Below are positions 11,325-22,138 of a stretch of DNA of 64,000 nucleotides, one piece after another. Position 1 is the first letter of the stretch. Each line of letters starts with the position of its first letter. The notes under the pieces are model-generated. The model did no database searches. It saw only the letters and a program-made list of their open reading frames with translations, and was not told where the DNA came from. Origin of the DNA: Rattus norvegicus (lineage: Eukaryota; Chordata; Mammalia; Rodentia; Muridae); the NCBI RefSeq assembly GCF_036323735.1, contig NC_086027.1, positions 89,722,662 to 89,786,661 on the forward strand, written 5' to 3'. The position numbers were made by a program, and so were the translations under genes.

Positions 11325-12003
11325 CTCCTCTCTTTTTAAATTTTTTATTGGATGTTTTATTTATTTACATTTCAGCTGTTATCCACTTTTCTGGTTTCCC
11401 TTTCACAAACCCCCATCCTATCCTTTCTCCTCCTGTTTCTATGAGGATGCTCTCCTGTGTACCCACGAACTCCCACCTATTGCCATAGCATTCCCCTACA
11501 CTGGGGCATCGAGCCTTCACAGGACTAAGGGCCTCCACTCACACTGATACCAGATAAAGGCCATCCTCTGCTACCTATGCAGCTGGAGCCATTAATCCTC
11601 TTTGGTTTGTGGTTTAGTCCCTGGGAGCTCTGGGGGTTCTGGTTGGTTGATATTGTTGTTCTTCCTATGGGGGTGCAAACCCCTTCAGCTCCTCCAGTCC
11701 TTGCCCTAACTCCTCTGTTGGGATCCCTGTGCTCAGTCCAATGGATGCTGTGAGCATTCACTTCTGAATTGGTCAGGCTCTGGCAGGAGACCTAGCTATA
11801 ACAGGCTCCTGTCAACAAGCATTTCCTGGCATCAGCAAAAGTGCCTGGGTTTGGTGTCTGCATGTTGAATGGATCCCCAGGTTGGGCAGTTTCTGGATGG
11901 CCTTTCCTTAGTCTCTGCTCCAGTCTTTGTTCCTGTATTTCCTTTAGACAGGAGCAATTCTGGGTTAAATTTTGGAGATGAGTGGGTTGTTCCGTGATTT
12001 CCA
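11325..12003 (-). mobile_element. LINE-1 3' UTR, longer copy
   Basis: A longer minus-strand L1 3' end. It begins with 'ttttttattggatgttttat', continues through the 'tctatgaggatgctctcc' and 'ctacactggggcatcgag' blocks, the GGTTGG-rich block at 11630-11660, and the 'tttagacaggagcaattctg' block near 11945-11963. It ends near 12003. There is no intact ORF2. It lies 340 bp from the copy at 10635-10982, in the same orientation, and is an independent insertion because both copies carry the 3'-terminal block. Confidence 0.93.
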
Positions 12004-12286
12004 TATCTGTCAAGAGGAGATAAGTAACACTAGTCTCTCTAATGAATATCAGATAAGATTAATTGTAAAACAAAACAAAGTAAAACCAACTTAATAGGAT
12101 GGTTCTTGGACCATTACAATGACTGCCAGTAGTTTTCAATATTTTATCTTACTTTTAAATTGAATTTGTTAATACACAATTACTAATTAACAAATTACAT
12201 GTCTGTCATACATGCTTTGAAACTTGAATGTATTGTGTGATGCTAAGACTGAATTAAGGATATCTATCACCTAAGTTATTTATGAT
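12004..12286. other. Unassigned AT-rich spacer
   Basis: AT-rich, no repeat or gene recognised. Confidence 0.5.
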
Positions 12287-13470
12287 TTCTTTTTAAATTT
12301 ATGTTTATTTATCTATTTACATCTTGAATGCTGCCCTCCTCCCAGTCTCCCTCCCCCACAGAGACCCTTCCCCATCCCTCCCTTTCTTTTCTGGTATCCC
12401 CCCTCCTGGGTATTCCCCCACTATGGCTCATCAAGTCTGTCAGGTTAAGTGCATACCTCCCCACTGAGGCCAGACAAGGCAGCCTTTTTGAATGAATGAA
12501 TACCACAGTCTGGCTACAGCTTTAGGGAGAGTCTTAATCCCCTCCAGTTGTGGGGCCCACAGGTCTGCTGTGTATGTGTTGGGGGCCTCCTGTGTATTCT
12601 TTGGTTGGTGGTTCTGTCCCCGAGAACTCTCAGAGGTCCAGGTTAGTTGACTTGGTTGGTCCTTCTGTGGGGTTCCCATCCCCTTCAGGGCCTTCAATCT
12701 TTCCCCCATCTCGTCCATAAGAGTCCCTGACCTCTGTTCAACGGTTGGCTGTGGGTAACTGCATCTGTTTCATTCACCTGCTGGGTAGAGCCTCTCAGAG
12801 GACAGTTATGCTAGGCTCCTGTCTGCAAGCATCACAGAGTATCGTTAGTAAGTTAGGGATGGGTGCTTGCCCGTGGGATGAGTTTCAAGGTGGGCCGACT
12901 AGTTATTGTTGGTTGACCGTTCCTTCAGCCTCTGCTCCATCTTTGTCCCTGTATTTCTTTCGGATACATTTCGGATACATTTCGGATACATTTCGGATAC
13001 ATTTCGGATACATTTCGGATACATTTCGGATACATTTCGGATACATTTCGGATACATTTCGGATACATTTCGGATACATTTCGGATACATTTCGGATACA
13101 TTTCGGGTTGAATGCTTTGTTGGTGGGTCAGTGTCCTTATCCCTCCACTGGGGATCCTGCCTGGCTATGGGAAGTGGCCTTTTCTGTTTCCGTGTCCCCA
13201 CTGTTAGGCTTCCAGGCTAAGGTCACTTAAAACGACTCCTGGGAGCCTCTCCCATCTCAGTGTCTGGGACTTCCTAAACCCTCCCCACCCTCCTCTCACC
13301 CCCACAGCTGCAAATTTCCATTCATTCTCCAAGGCCTTCTGGGTCTCCTGTCTTTCTCCACACCTGTTCCCTATTCCCCTCCCCCACACACTTCCCTCCC
13401 TCCCCCTGCTTCCTATAACTCTTTTGTTCCCCCTTCTAAGTGTGATTATGATCTCTTTATATTATCAACA
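12287..13470 (-). mobile_element. Lx-type LINE-1 3' region
   Basis: An older minus-strand L1 relative. Its blocks are the complement of the Lx 3' UTR: 'tttatctatttacatcttga', C-rich 'cctcccagtctccctccccc', 'ttctttggttggtggttctg', 'ttcaacggttggctgtggg' and 'gatcctgcctggctatggg'. The pattern continues on both sides of the 11-bp minisatellite at 12958-13105, which therefore arose within the element. No intact ORF2 remains. Confidence 0.88.
12958..13105. repeat. Perfect 11-bp minisatellite, 13 copies
   Basis: The unit cggatacattt repeats head to tail from 12961 to 13103 with no mismatch across 13 copies, plus partial units at both ends. Every unit keeps one CpG. Because 11 is not a multiple of 3 and the unit yields no stop codon, all three plus-strand frames read the same 11-residue cycle (SDTFRIHFGYI), and the minus-strand frames read another (PKCIRNVSEMY). 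This produces 100-160 residue reading frames that are not genes. Confidence 0.98.
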
Positions 13471-13571
13471 TTCAAAATCCCTTTGTGTCTGATTAAAACA
13501 TATACATTATTATTATATGTGACAGCAATCACAAACTAGAACATCTGCTCATCTAATTGTAACTAAATGTC

Positions 13572-13574
<3 letters not shown>

Positions 13575-13651
<77 letters not shown>
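13575..13651. repeat. Compound microsatellite (TC)n-(CA)n
   Basis: A pure TC run to about 13608 passes directly into a pure CA run to about 13650. Confidence 0.98.
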
Positions 13652-13655
<4 letters not shown>

Positions 13656-14389
13656 TTTTCTCCCAGTATTGATCACACAAGTTGACTCCATATCTAACAA
13701 AACTGATATGTTTCTACAACAGTGGAACAGATTTCAAGGGAAATGTTATAACTTCATCATCTTCTTTTCTCATTGATGATCCATAGCTTTTATAAAGCCA
13801 AATAGTACTAATTGTAAAAATAAACTGAAGTAGCTCATGAAATAACATCATATGGACCATGCTTCGTGCAATGTTATCGCATCTTTGATATAGTCTTATT
13901 TTGCTTTTCTACATTTGATGCATTTCAACCTCCAAAGTTCTCAGCATAAATCTGAAATAACCATGCTAGTTTAGCTGAAAGCTTGGTTTCATTGCACAAG
14001 TACTTTGGAAATTGATCCTACAGTGTCCTTTTCTCAGTGTTACTTCATCTAATAGTACGTGGAAAAGGCAAGCAAAATCACTCTGCTCGATCCTTGATTA
14101 GAATGAGGAAATGACACAAATATTCCAACAGTGATATTTGCTGTGAGTCTGACCTTCTCAATGAAATTACTGAAATAGTAACATGTTCGGTTGAAATGAT
14201 GAAAAATCTGACCCTAATAACGTGCAGTGCAGTTTAAAGATTTTAGTTTTCAGTTGTATGAATGTATGTAGATCATCAGATAATGCAAATGTATATTTAT
14301 AAGGTGCAGACATTTGTGTCACCACATTAATATATAGAATTTACTCATTTTAAATGAAAGCACTAAACAAATGAAGATTTGATCACTTA
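13652..14389. other. Unassigned non-coding sequence
   Basis: AT-rich, no named repeat or gene. Confidence 0.5.
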
Positions 14390-14509
14390 CATTTAGTTTT
14401 CATTATTCTTTTCTCTTCCTCCTTCCAAGGCCTCCCATGTATACCTCTTTGCTCCATCCTGAAATCACAGCCTCCTTTTGCCGTTGCTGTTGTTTTGCGC
14501 ACGCGTGCG

Positions 14510-14563
<54 letters not shown>

Positions 14564-15750
14564 AATATATAAATACAATGTACTCAATCTGTTTAGTGTT
14601 ACTTTAACTGTATATAAGTCAAGCAAGTCTGGTCTATTTGTATTGGATAACCAATTAGGGGGCTTATTCATCTCTGGAAAGAGCTATTTCTCTCAGGTTT
14701 AACATTTCTTAGTTGTCTGTAGTTTTATTTTTGTCTATGGGTTAGGGTACTGGGTTTCCCCACTGTTATGCTAGCATATCTATTGGTATATTTCAGATTT
14801 TGTTTAGGGAGCCATATTGTTGAGGTGTCATAGGTGAGGCCTCCCTCTTATTTCTAGGCGAAAGAATTCACAGAAGTTTTCATAGTTTTTCAGTTCTTAT
14901 AATCCTTCTGAGCCCTCTTCCTAGACGAGCCTTAGTTATGGGAGTTGTGTTGTAGATGATTCAGTTGAGGCTAAACACTGAAGGAACCCATGTTCTAAAT
15001 AAATTGATCACTTGTCATTTTCTGTAATGGATTCCTTGTGGTACAAAGAGAAGCTTCTTTGTTGAGAGACGAGAAGTACACTTATCTGAGTATAGGATAT
15101 ATTTTTTAGAATGCAGTTAGGAATGATGATGACTTAGCATGATGAAGTAGCAGTAGTGGGTTCCCTATTAAGATCTGTGACCTCACTAGCCCAGGATGGC
15201 TAACTAGGTTTCCTGTACCAGCTATGATACTTTTTCCTATTGAACAGGCATGAAGTTCAATTAGAGAGTTGTTGCTGACCTCCTAGACTTGAGTGCTACT
15301 ATTGCGCCAATGACGTGACAGTGACATGGTGGTCATCATTGTGGTTCATGGGTGTCGCAGCTGTCTGTGTAGGATTACCTTTTGCTTCCCTCCCTCGGCA
15401 ACTGCACAGCACCTTCTACTACTTTGAAAGTCAGGCCTCAGTGGGAGGCTTTCAGGTCAGGTTCAGCTCGAAAACTCCAAGCTGAATGTTCAGAATTCAT
15501 GGTATCTTCAGCAATAGCTATATCCTTCAACCTCTGGGAGTGAGAGGTGCCCAAGAGTCTCTCTTGAACTCTCCTGATTAAAAACTTGAAACTAGAGTTT
15601 CTCACATTTGTTAATTTTTTTTTTAGATAAACTATGGCTCTTGAAAGGGAGTATTGAAACCCCAAGTGGGATAATTTCACTTGAACTGTGTATGTGTATG
15701 TATATGTATATGCCTTGAACTTAATGTATTATATGTAATTTAAATAAATA
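14390..15750. mobile_element. Murid interspersed repeat, Lx/L1 3'-region type
   Basis: I recognise this 1.4-kb block as a repeat common in mouse and rat genomes. Diagnostic blocks in order are 'ccaaggcctcccatgtatac', a CA-rich tract (14497-14560), 'attggataaccaatta', 'agggagccatattgttgagg', 'gagaagcttctttgttgag', 'caattagagagttgttgctg' and 'tgggaggctttcaggtcag', with an A-rich end near 15740. It is probably the 3' region of an Lx-type L1, but I am unsure of the family and strand. No coding capacity remains. Confidence 0.65.
14497..14560. repeat. Alternating (GC)n/(CA)n tract, Z-DNA candidate
   Basis: 64 bp of uninterrupted purine-pyrimidine alternation. It starts GC-rich (gcgcacgcgtgcgcgcgcgc) and continues as a perfect CA run. 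GC alternation followed by CA alternation is the classic sequence class that adopts left-handed DNA under supercoiling. Confidence 0.97.
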
Positions 15751-16032
15751 AGGAGATGATTCCTTATGTCTTTTTGAAATCTCCTTAATAGTACTTATTA
15801 TTTGATTATTATTTTATACACTGTTCCATTTTAAGTTTTAAGAAGCATGTTGCCTCACTTCCTGAAGAGCTGTCGGTGGTTATTTGCTGTTGTGGGGAGG
15901 GGAAGAGCGTGTCTTCAATGGTTTAATTACTAGTGAATTACCTATGCTCCAGAAGAGAGATCAACAGCCATGCCCAATGTAAACAAGCCTGGTTAAGCAC
16001 AATGAGACATAAAATAAGACAAAAAGGCATAA

Positions 16033-16034
<2 letters not shown>
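15751..16034. other. Unassigned sequence
   Basis: No gene or named repeat. Confidence 0.5.

Positions 16035-16087
<53 letters not shown>
16035..16087. repeat. (GT)n microsatellite
   Basis: About 53 bp of perfect GT repeat. The His-Thr reading frames over it on the minus strand are artefacts. Confidence 0.98.
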
Positions 16088-16088
<1 letters not shown>

Positions 16089-16188
16089 CTTGTTGAGCTG
16101 GGGTGGAGTAGGGTAGTGTAGTGTGTGGTGACAAAAATGGGATAGAGGAGTGAAGGTGATCATAAAGAATGCATTTAATACACACATG

Positions 16189-16189
<1 letters not shown>

Positions 16190-16254
<65 letters not shown>
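16190..16254. repeat. (GA)n-(CAGA)n microsatellite
   Basis: A perfect GA run to about 16234 is followed by about five CAGA tetranucleotides. Confidence 0.98.
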
Positions 16255-16862
16255 GCAGGACAGGTATGAGTCTGTTTTCTATTCAGCTCCCAGTTGAAGA
16301 ATACAGTTATTTACCACAAGGTCTCAAAGAAAACAGAAACTCAGCAAATAAGCCACAAATGTTTTTAGAATACATATTTGAATTAATGAGGTTGATGAAT
16401 TAATATAGAAATCTTTCTTGCCCGGGGGAAGTAACATTTTTAATAAAAATAATGGAAATGAGACTCATGTTCTGTGTTCTCATTTGTCGTCATTTTTACC
16501 AGTAGCTGGAAATCCTGGGAAGAAGCTATTTAACCTTTATGAGCCTCACTTTCTGTGTTATTCAATTTGCCTAGATTCCTTGCAGTTTCCTAAAGCTTAA
16601 TTATTTCAAGTTAAGTCTCAGTTCTTATTTATCAAGATCTATTTTATTGGAGTTATCCTTCCAATAAAATCAGAACCTATTTTGTGACTGTGCATAGGAG
16701 TCATCCAATCTCTTGCTAGCCCTTCCTATGGAAAACTAAAGGCATTTGCACTGAATACCATTTTAATAGTATTTGTTGGTATAAATAAACATTGCTATTT
16801 TGTGTTATGATGCCTCTATGAAGATTTTCCTCTTCTGCTAAATCTTAATCTAATATGCCCTT

Positions 16863-16866
<4 letters not shown>
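16255..16866. other. Unassigned sequence with a possible MIR fragment
   Basis: Mostly unassigned. At about 16500-16575, 'tatttaacctttatgagcct' followed by 'cactttctg' resembles the core-to-3' region of an ancient MIR SINE in plus orientation. The match is short and uncertain. Confidence 0.4.
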
Positions 16867-16921
<55 letters not shown>

Positions 16922-16929
16922 ACACACAC
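16867..16929. repeat. (CA)n microsatellite
   Basis: About 60 bp of CA repeat with one CATA interruption near 16915. Confidence 0.98.
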
Positions 16930-17379
16930 CACATTTTGATGAATGTGTGGGTGTGTACATAGGATTTTATTACTCAGGATTGCTTAAGTTCAGAAGTCAG
17001 GGACCAACATAGACAACATAGTGATCTCCAACCTTCAAAGGAAAATTACTTACATCTTGCAAAAATCAGAGTTGTAGCAATAGAAAACGAATGAAAATGT
17101 ACTTCAAAGAAAAAGTAAATTATGGGATGGTGCTACAGAAATATGGCAGCCCAAGTCTGTTAAGATTCCTAGTAATTCAACAACCATTGGCTTGAAGAAC
17201 CTCTTTTTATTTGCTTAGTTTACAATGTGTTTTACTATATACCAGTGTAGCATACATTAGAGTAGCATGTGGTGAGTGATGCAGAGACCTGGTTCTTTCC
17301 CAATTGTCGAGAATATATGGTGGTGGAATCCATGGTTTCAACTATGACAGCTATAATGGCCCTTCCATGGCTGAGGTTA
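16930..17379. other. Unassigned sequence
   Basis: No repeat recognised. A 211-residue minus-strand reading frame (17235-17870) starts in the flanking repeat and ends here. It has no recognisable domain. Confidence 0.45.
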
Positions 17380-17790
17380 TATAGTAGAATAAGATTCCAG
17401 GAAGACCGTAAGAGCCAACATGGAAAACTGTACAGCAAAATGATGTCATATGGAGACAAGAAAGCTATTGCACTCATGAATTCCCTGAGCTTGTGGTTAG
17501 CAGCACGAGACTTGAACAAGATTGGGTCCAAACATTCCATCATGGAAGGTGGGGCTCGCGAGGTTCCATCCTTCCCAGAGGAACTATGTGGATCCAACGC
17601 TTGTTGTGGGAGGGATGTTACTTTCATCAGTGGAATAGCCACAGATACATTCCCCTTGTTACCCTCAATAACTTCCCACCTAAGACCAGCAAAGTAACTC
17701 AGTGGTCCGCATACACAGAAGACGAGCATGGAAACTTGTCGAGAAGAAGTGTAGAAGAGACAGAGGGATGAAACATGAAAATTACTAGAA
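17380..17790 (+). mobile_element. Lx-type LINE-1 3' UTR remnant
   Basis: Plus-strand blocks match the Lx 3' UTR in order: 'gacttgaacaagattgggtc', 'aacattccatcatggaaggt', a decayed 'ggctcgcgaggttcc' (consensus resembles ggctcatgaggcccc), 'ttcatcagtggaatagccac' and 'aagaagtgtagaagagaca'. The same family occurs at 40225-40565. The overlapping reading frames on both strands come from low stop density in this UTR, not from a gene. Confidence 0.65.
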
Positions 17791-19606
17791 GTTATGTTGC
17801 TGTGGTAACCTGTCAGACAATAAAAAACACGGGAAATAATTTTGAAAAAAACATGGAAAAAGTGTTTCAAAATTGTGAGGTACTATCTTCTAGGAGTATA
17901 ACCATATAGAAACTATGCCTATAGAGTCTCGTCAATATGACAGGCCAAACGTGAAGTGGACAAGGACAACAACAGATATGGCTAACATGGACAGGATAAG
18001 GCCAATAGGCCTCAACCCCACACAAAGAACTATAGGCAACTGAGGAGTGTGAGATATAATCTTCCCCAGGGAAGAAAACATCAGCTGGATATTCAATACT
18101 AAATGATCAACCCTGAAAACATACATACAGGTACCATTATACAGACAGAAAAGATTATACTTATGTACTTAGAAATATATACATTTATATGTGTATACTA
18201 TGTTTGATATGCACACATACACACATATGTATATAAAATAATGAAAACTTATATGTTTAAGGATACTTACATATGTATACTTTATGGATGATACACACAC
18301 AGAATCACACTTACATATATCTATATCTATGCCTATATATCTACACATATGTAATATATTTGTTTTCATGTATTTTTCATATATGCACATTTCAAATGTA
18401 TACATATGTGAAAAAAGGGGTCATGAATCTAGAAGAGAACAATGTGGATTATATGGGAGGGTTAAGTATAGTTATATTATAATTTCAAAAAACGGAATAA
18501 TTTTTAAAACTGGTGAATTAAAACTATTAAAAAAATCAAAGGATTTATATTCAGCAGTTGACAGGGTAGTCTCCCTGGAGCAGACGGCTGAGAACTTATA
18601 CCACTGTTCTTGGCTAATTAGACTAAAGGCAGAATTTAGGACTCTTTTCCTGAGCAAACGTCTGGCCACACATGGGACACTGAAAGCATCAGAGTTAGTC
18701 TTCATCCCCTCAGCCTCTCCCAGACACAGAACGATGAAGTGATTTTGGCACCCTCTGCATCTGCTTCTGTGGACTGACTTTGAGTGGGAGCCTACACAAA
18801 GGTGACTGGTTTTCCACACCTGTTCTCACTTGCCTTTTCTCTGATCAAACCCTCCTGAGATTATGAACCAAATCAACTGTTTCCACTCACAAAAGTTTTC
18901 AGAGAATTTCCTGTAGAAAAGTGAAATCCACGTGTTTGCCACAAGATGGATGGGTTAAAGATATGAAATGAACCAGACATAAAAGGACAGCATTTTCTTC
19001 CTCTTATGTAGAAGCTGAAAGAAAAGCAGTGGCTGAGTGCAGATGCTGTGATTACCAGACCTTGGCGTAGGTGGTAGGGTCAGGACAAAAGGAGCGAAAA
19101 GGTGGTCATGGAGAAGCCATGTACTGACACATCACTCCCAGCCCTGTTACCATATATAATTAATAAATGGAAAACAAAAAATAAAACAGTAGAAATAGCC
19201 CTGACTCATATGAGCCTCGAGACATTTTAAGAAAATATGCCTATACATATATGCTATATATTTATGTATTCTTTTAATATATATTAATATATAATATAAA
19301 CTTTTAAAAATTCATACTTTTAAAATGCTCTTATCATGAAACAGTGAGCACACAAAGTTGTAGATTTATTAATTAGCCCGACTTTCCACATTTTAAACAT
19401 GTGTCCAGATATTGTTTCTCAAAGCAAATACATAAAAATCATATAAGAAGAAAAGAAATTTGTAAAATAGCATTCGCCTTCCAGTTATTCAACAAAGTCA
19501 TAGGTACTGTGTTTGAGCGCTACTCTCATACTTCACTCATGAAGATACAACTACACAGCTGGTAAAGCATATAGATGCTGATAACATTCATCTATATTAT
19601 CTATCA
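17791..19606. other. AT-rich unassigned sequence
   Basis: About 18130-18420 is a TATA/CATA-rich low-complexity block (tatac, acatatgt motifs), and about 19240-19320 is another AT-rich block. Around 18840-18930, 'gattatgaaccaaatcaact' resembles the polyA-side block of MaLR-like LTRs, but the match is too short to call. No gene is supported. Confidence 0.4.
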
Positions 19607-19635
19607 CTATTATTATTATTATTATTATTGTTATT
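19607..19635. repeat. (TTA)n microsatellite, short
   Basis: About nine ATT units with one ATTGTT interruption. Confidence 0.95.
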
Positions 19636-19799
19636 GGATCTCATAGAAATCACACATCGTAAGTGAGGAAATGACTTTTTATCATTCCTTCGTGTTGATA
19701 ATAAAGTTTTAAAAGAAACATTGCTAGATTCAATCTCTCAAAGTGCCAGTCATAACCTTCATGGGAAATCTAAATTGACAATACAGATCAAGGATTCAT

Positions 19800-20150
19800 G
19801 AATTCTTGCCATCTAAGTCCTCTGTGCCTCCCTTCTAGCTCTGAAGCCACACAGGGTCCTGTTTCTGATACTCCCAGATGCTTTGTTCTTGGACGTCTTC
19901 CAAATCTTGACTTGTCCTAAACTATGTGTTTCGGTCTGGCTTCACTCCAATATCCACTCCCAATTCCCCCAGCACCACCACCACGGTGCTTTATTTGAAT
20001 CTCACCCAGTTTTCAATGTCATTCTTCTGGTGTAACATAGACTATTGTGTGATGCCTTCTCCCTGAGACCATCCTGCCATCTGCTTGAGTGTGCCAACAC
20101 TCTCCATGTTTAAATCCTGTACACTAACCTCATTATTTTAAAATTGGTGC
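19800..20150 (+). mobile_element. Possible LINE L2 fragment
   Basis: The block 'gatgccttctccctgagacc' (about 20050-20069), with surrounding C/T-rich text and 'caatgtcattcttctgg' upstream, resembles the conserved 3' portion of ancient L2 LINEs. Divergence is high and the ends are uncertain. Confidence 0.4.
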
Positions 20151-20274
20151 CATATGTGAGGAAGAGGAATATGCATTGATAAAAACAACCTGAAGTGCTA
20201 TAACATTTTATAACACTGGCCTACACCATCAGAACTCCATTTTATAATTGGCAAAGGACTTTAAGAGCTGTCCT

Positions 20275-20306
20275 ATTATTGTCATTATTATTATTACTAC
20301 TACTAC

Positions 20307-20347
<41 letters not shown>
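20275..20347. repeat. (TTA)n microsatellite with (CTA)n island
   Basis: A long ATT/TTA run interrupted by about five CTA units near 20296-20308. The Asn-Ser minus-strand reading frame over it is an artefact. Confidence 0.97.
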
Positions 20348-22081
20348 GGCAAAAGTAGTTCACATGTTTGGAACACATCAATGGGGGACTTGTTTCCTGG
20401 TTGACACATAACAGAGTTTACCCCAGTAATTCTCTTTTCCATTCAGAGATTAAATCATTCTTTATAGTGGTCCAGATTTGGTAGTGAGTCTGTTCATTTC
20501 TACTCAAATGATTATTGATGTGCCTGATCTCATTCTTGGCCTTTTTGTGCTCAATAATAACATTTTAGCAAATGTTTTCATTCCATCTAGCATATTAAAA
20601 GGCACAAAACACTGTTTTTCATTATTAAAAGTAAGGAGTCATTGGAAGTCACCAATTGTATATACAGTTAATTGAATTGCTAGCCTGAAACAATATTTCT
20701 AATAAACAATTCAATGGCATATGATAAAGGCAAACTCATTATATGCAGACTATAATTATAAACATAGCAAATCATAAGCTGCAAGTTCTTTCTACCGTTA
20801 TGTAAATAACTGTCTCTCTTAAGGCTGATTTGCTGAAACACTACCTGGGAAACTGATAAATATTCATTACCCTTATTAAATAGAAAATTTTGAGAGTAGA
20901 AGGTTATCTGTTTGAAGGTCATCTATATTTAAAAGCATAAAGAAGAGATAACATGGATGCTTGTCCCATCCATGCTTTACCACAAAGGTTTTGATCTTTG
21001 GCCAATTCCTCACCCAGCTGTAAACCTTTGGAAAATAAGAGTTTTGTATCCCTGGATTCTCTTTGCTTATGCATATTGTGACCACAGATTAGAAATTGTT
21101 CAGTTGAACTACCTGGAAAATATAAAATATATAAATAAAAGGATTTAATACATTTACCCTAATATTTCTAGTGTTAAAAAACATTTCATTGGACATAAAA
21201 CATTAAGTATTCTCAAAATATTTCCAGTTTAAGAAAACCACTCCAATTTCTATCACAAGTCAATGAAAAGTCTAAACATACATGCACTGGGTCTCATATA
21301 GTGTAACATGAAATCAAATGATGTCATCAGGCACATGAAGAGATTTAAGTTAAAAAGAGAACATGATACATTTACAGAGAACAAACTTCAGCCTCAAGTT
21401 TAATCTCACAATCCATCACTAATCTAAAGAAAGCAGTTATATATGTTTGTACCAGAAAGACCAATATGTTTCTGTATGGTCACTGCCCTATTAATGTGAC
21501 AGCCTAACTTAAGTACAGTGAAAAGTAAAGTTAATTTTTTATAATTAACAGTACATTAAAATACCTGTGTATTTTCACCATCTTCTGTTTTCAGTGCACA
21601 TAAGTAAGTGATCTTCATACAGACTGAGGGGCAAGTCTTTCTTGCCCAAGATACAAGTATATAAGCTTATAACATGGCTTCCTGGCATTTCTGTGACTCG
21701 AACTTCAGCAGCAGCTCTGATTATCAGCTGTTGTGTCATCTATAAACTGTGGTTTGGAGACATTTCTGCACTTTCCTTGCAGATGCCAGAACATCTTGGC
21801 ATGTGCCCAGCTCATCAAACAGTAATGAATTCCTGGTCTCTATGGCTTCCATGAATGAACCCATCACTTCAAGGTCTGGTAGTAGGGAAGAAAATTCATT
21901 TTCTGCTCTTCAGTCTCCAGGATGGTTTGTGGGACTTTAAATATTCCTATAGGTAGTGTCTTCAGGAGGAAACAAACTTCAGATCTTTAATTGTTGATAT
22001 TATTTGTTGTGAGCAAATATTCAAGAGTAAAAGATGCTACTGTGAAAAAAAGTGTTTTTGTACACATGTGAATGCATGTGG
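20348..22081. other. Unassigned AT-rich sequence
   Basis: About 1.7 kb without a recognised repeat. The small reading frames on both strands have no domain features or splice context. Confidence 0.45.
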
Positions 22082-22138
22082 ACATATACACGCATATGCG
22101 CGCGCACACACACACAGACACACACACACACATGCGCT
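22082..22138. repeat. Mixed (CA)n/(GC)n alternating tract
   Basis: Alternating purine-pyrimidine sequence including tatgcgcgcgcacacacaca and a second CA run after one 'aga' break. It is a weaker Z-DNA candidate than 14497-14560. Confidence 0.93.

Noticed and set aside
12958..13105. CRISPR-like array
   Set aside because: The repeats are contiguous 11-bp units with no spacers, in a mammalian genome. It is a minisatellite.
12745..13230. Reading frames of 161 and 104 residues (plus) and 100 residues (minus) with an 11-residue repeat
   Set aside because: They come from the stop-free 11-bp minisatellite inside a decayed Lx element. The same peptide cycle appears in every frame of a strand, which no coding constraint would produce.
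17235..17870. 211-residue minus-strand frame, with 142- and 92-residue plus-strand frames over it
   Set aside because: It lies mostly across an Lx-type LINE-1 3' UTR remnant, has no domain or signal that I recognise, and competes with frames on the other strand.
18284..18819. 152-residue plus-strand and 115-residue minus-strand frames
   Set aside because: They begin in AT-rich low-complexity sequence, oppose each other and show no family signature.
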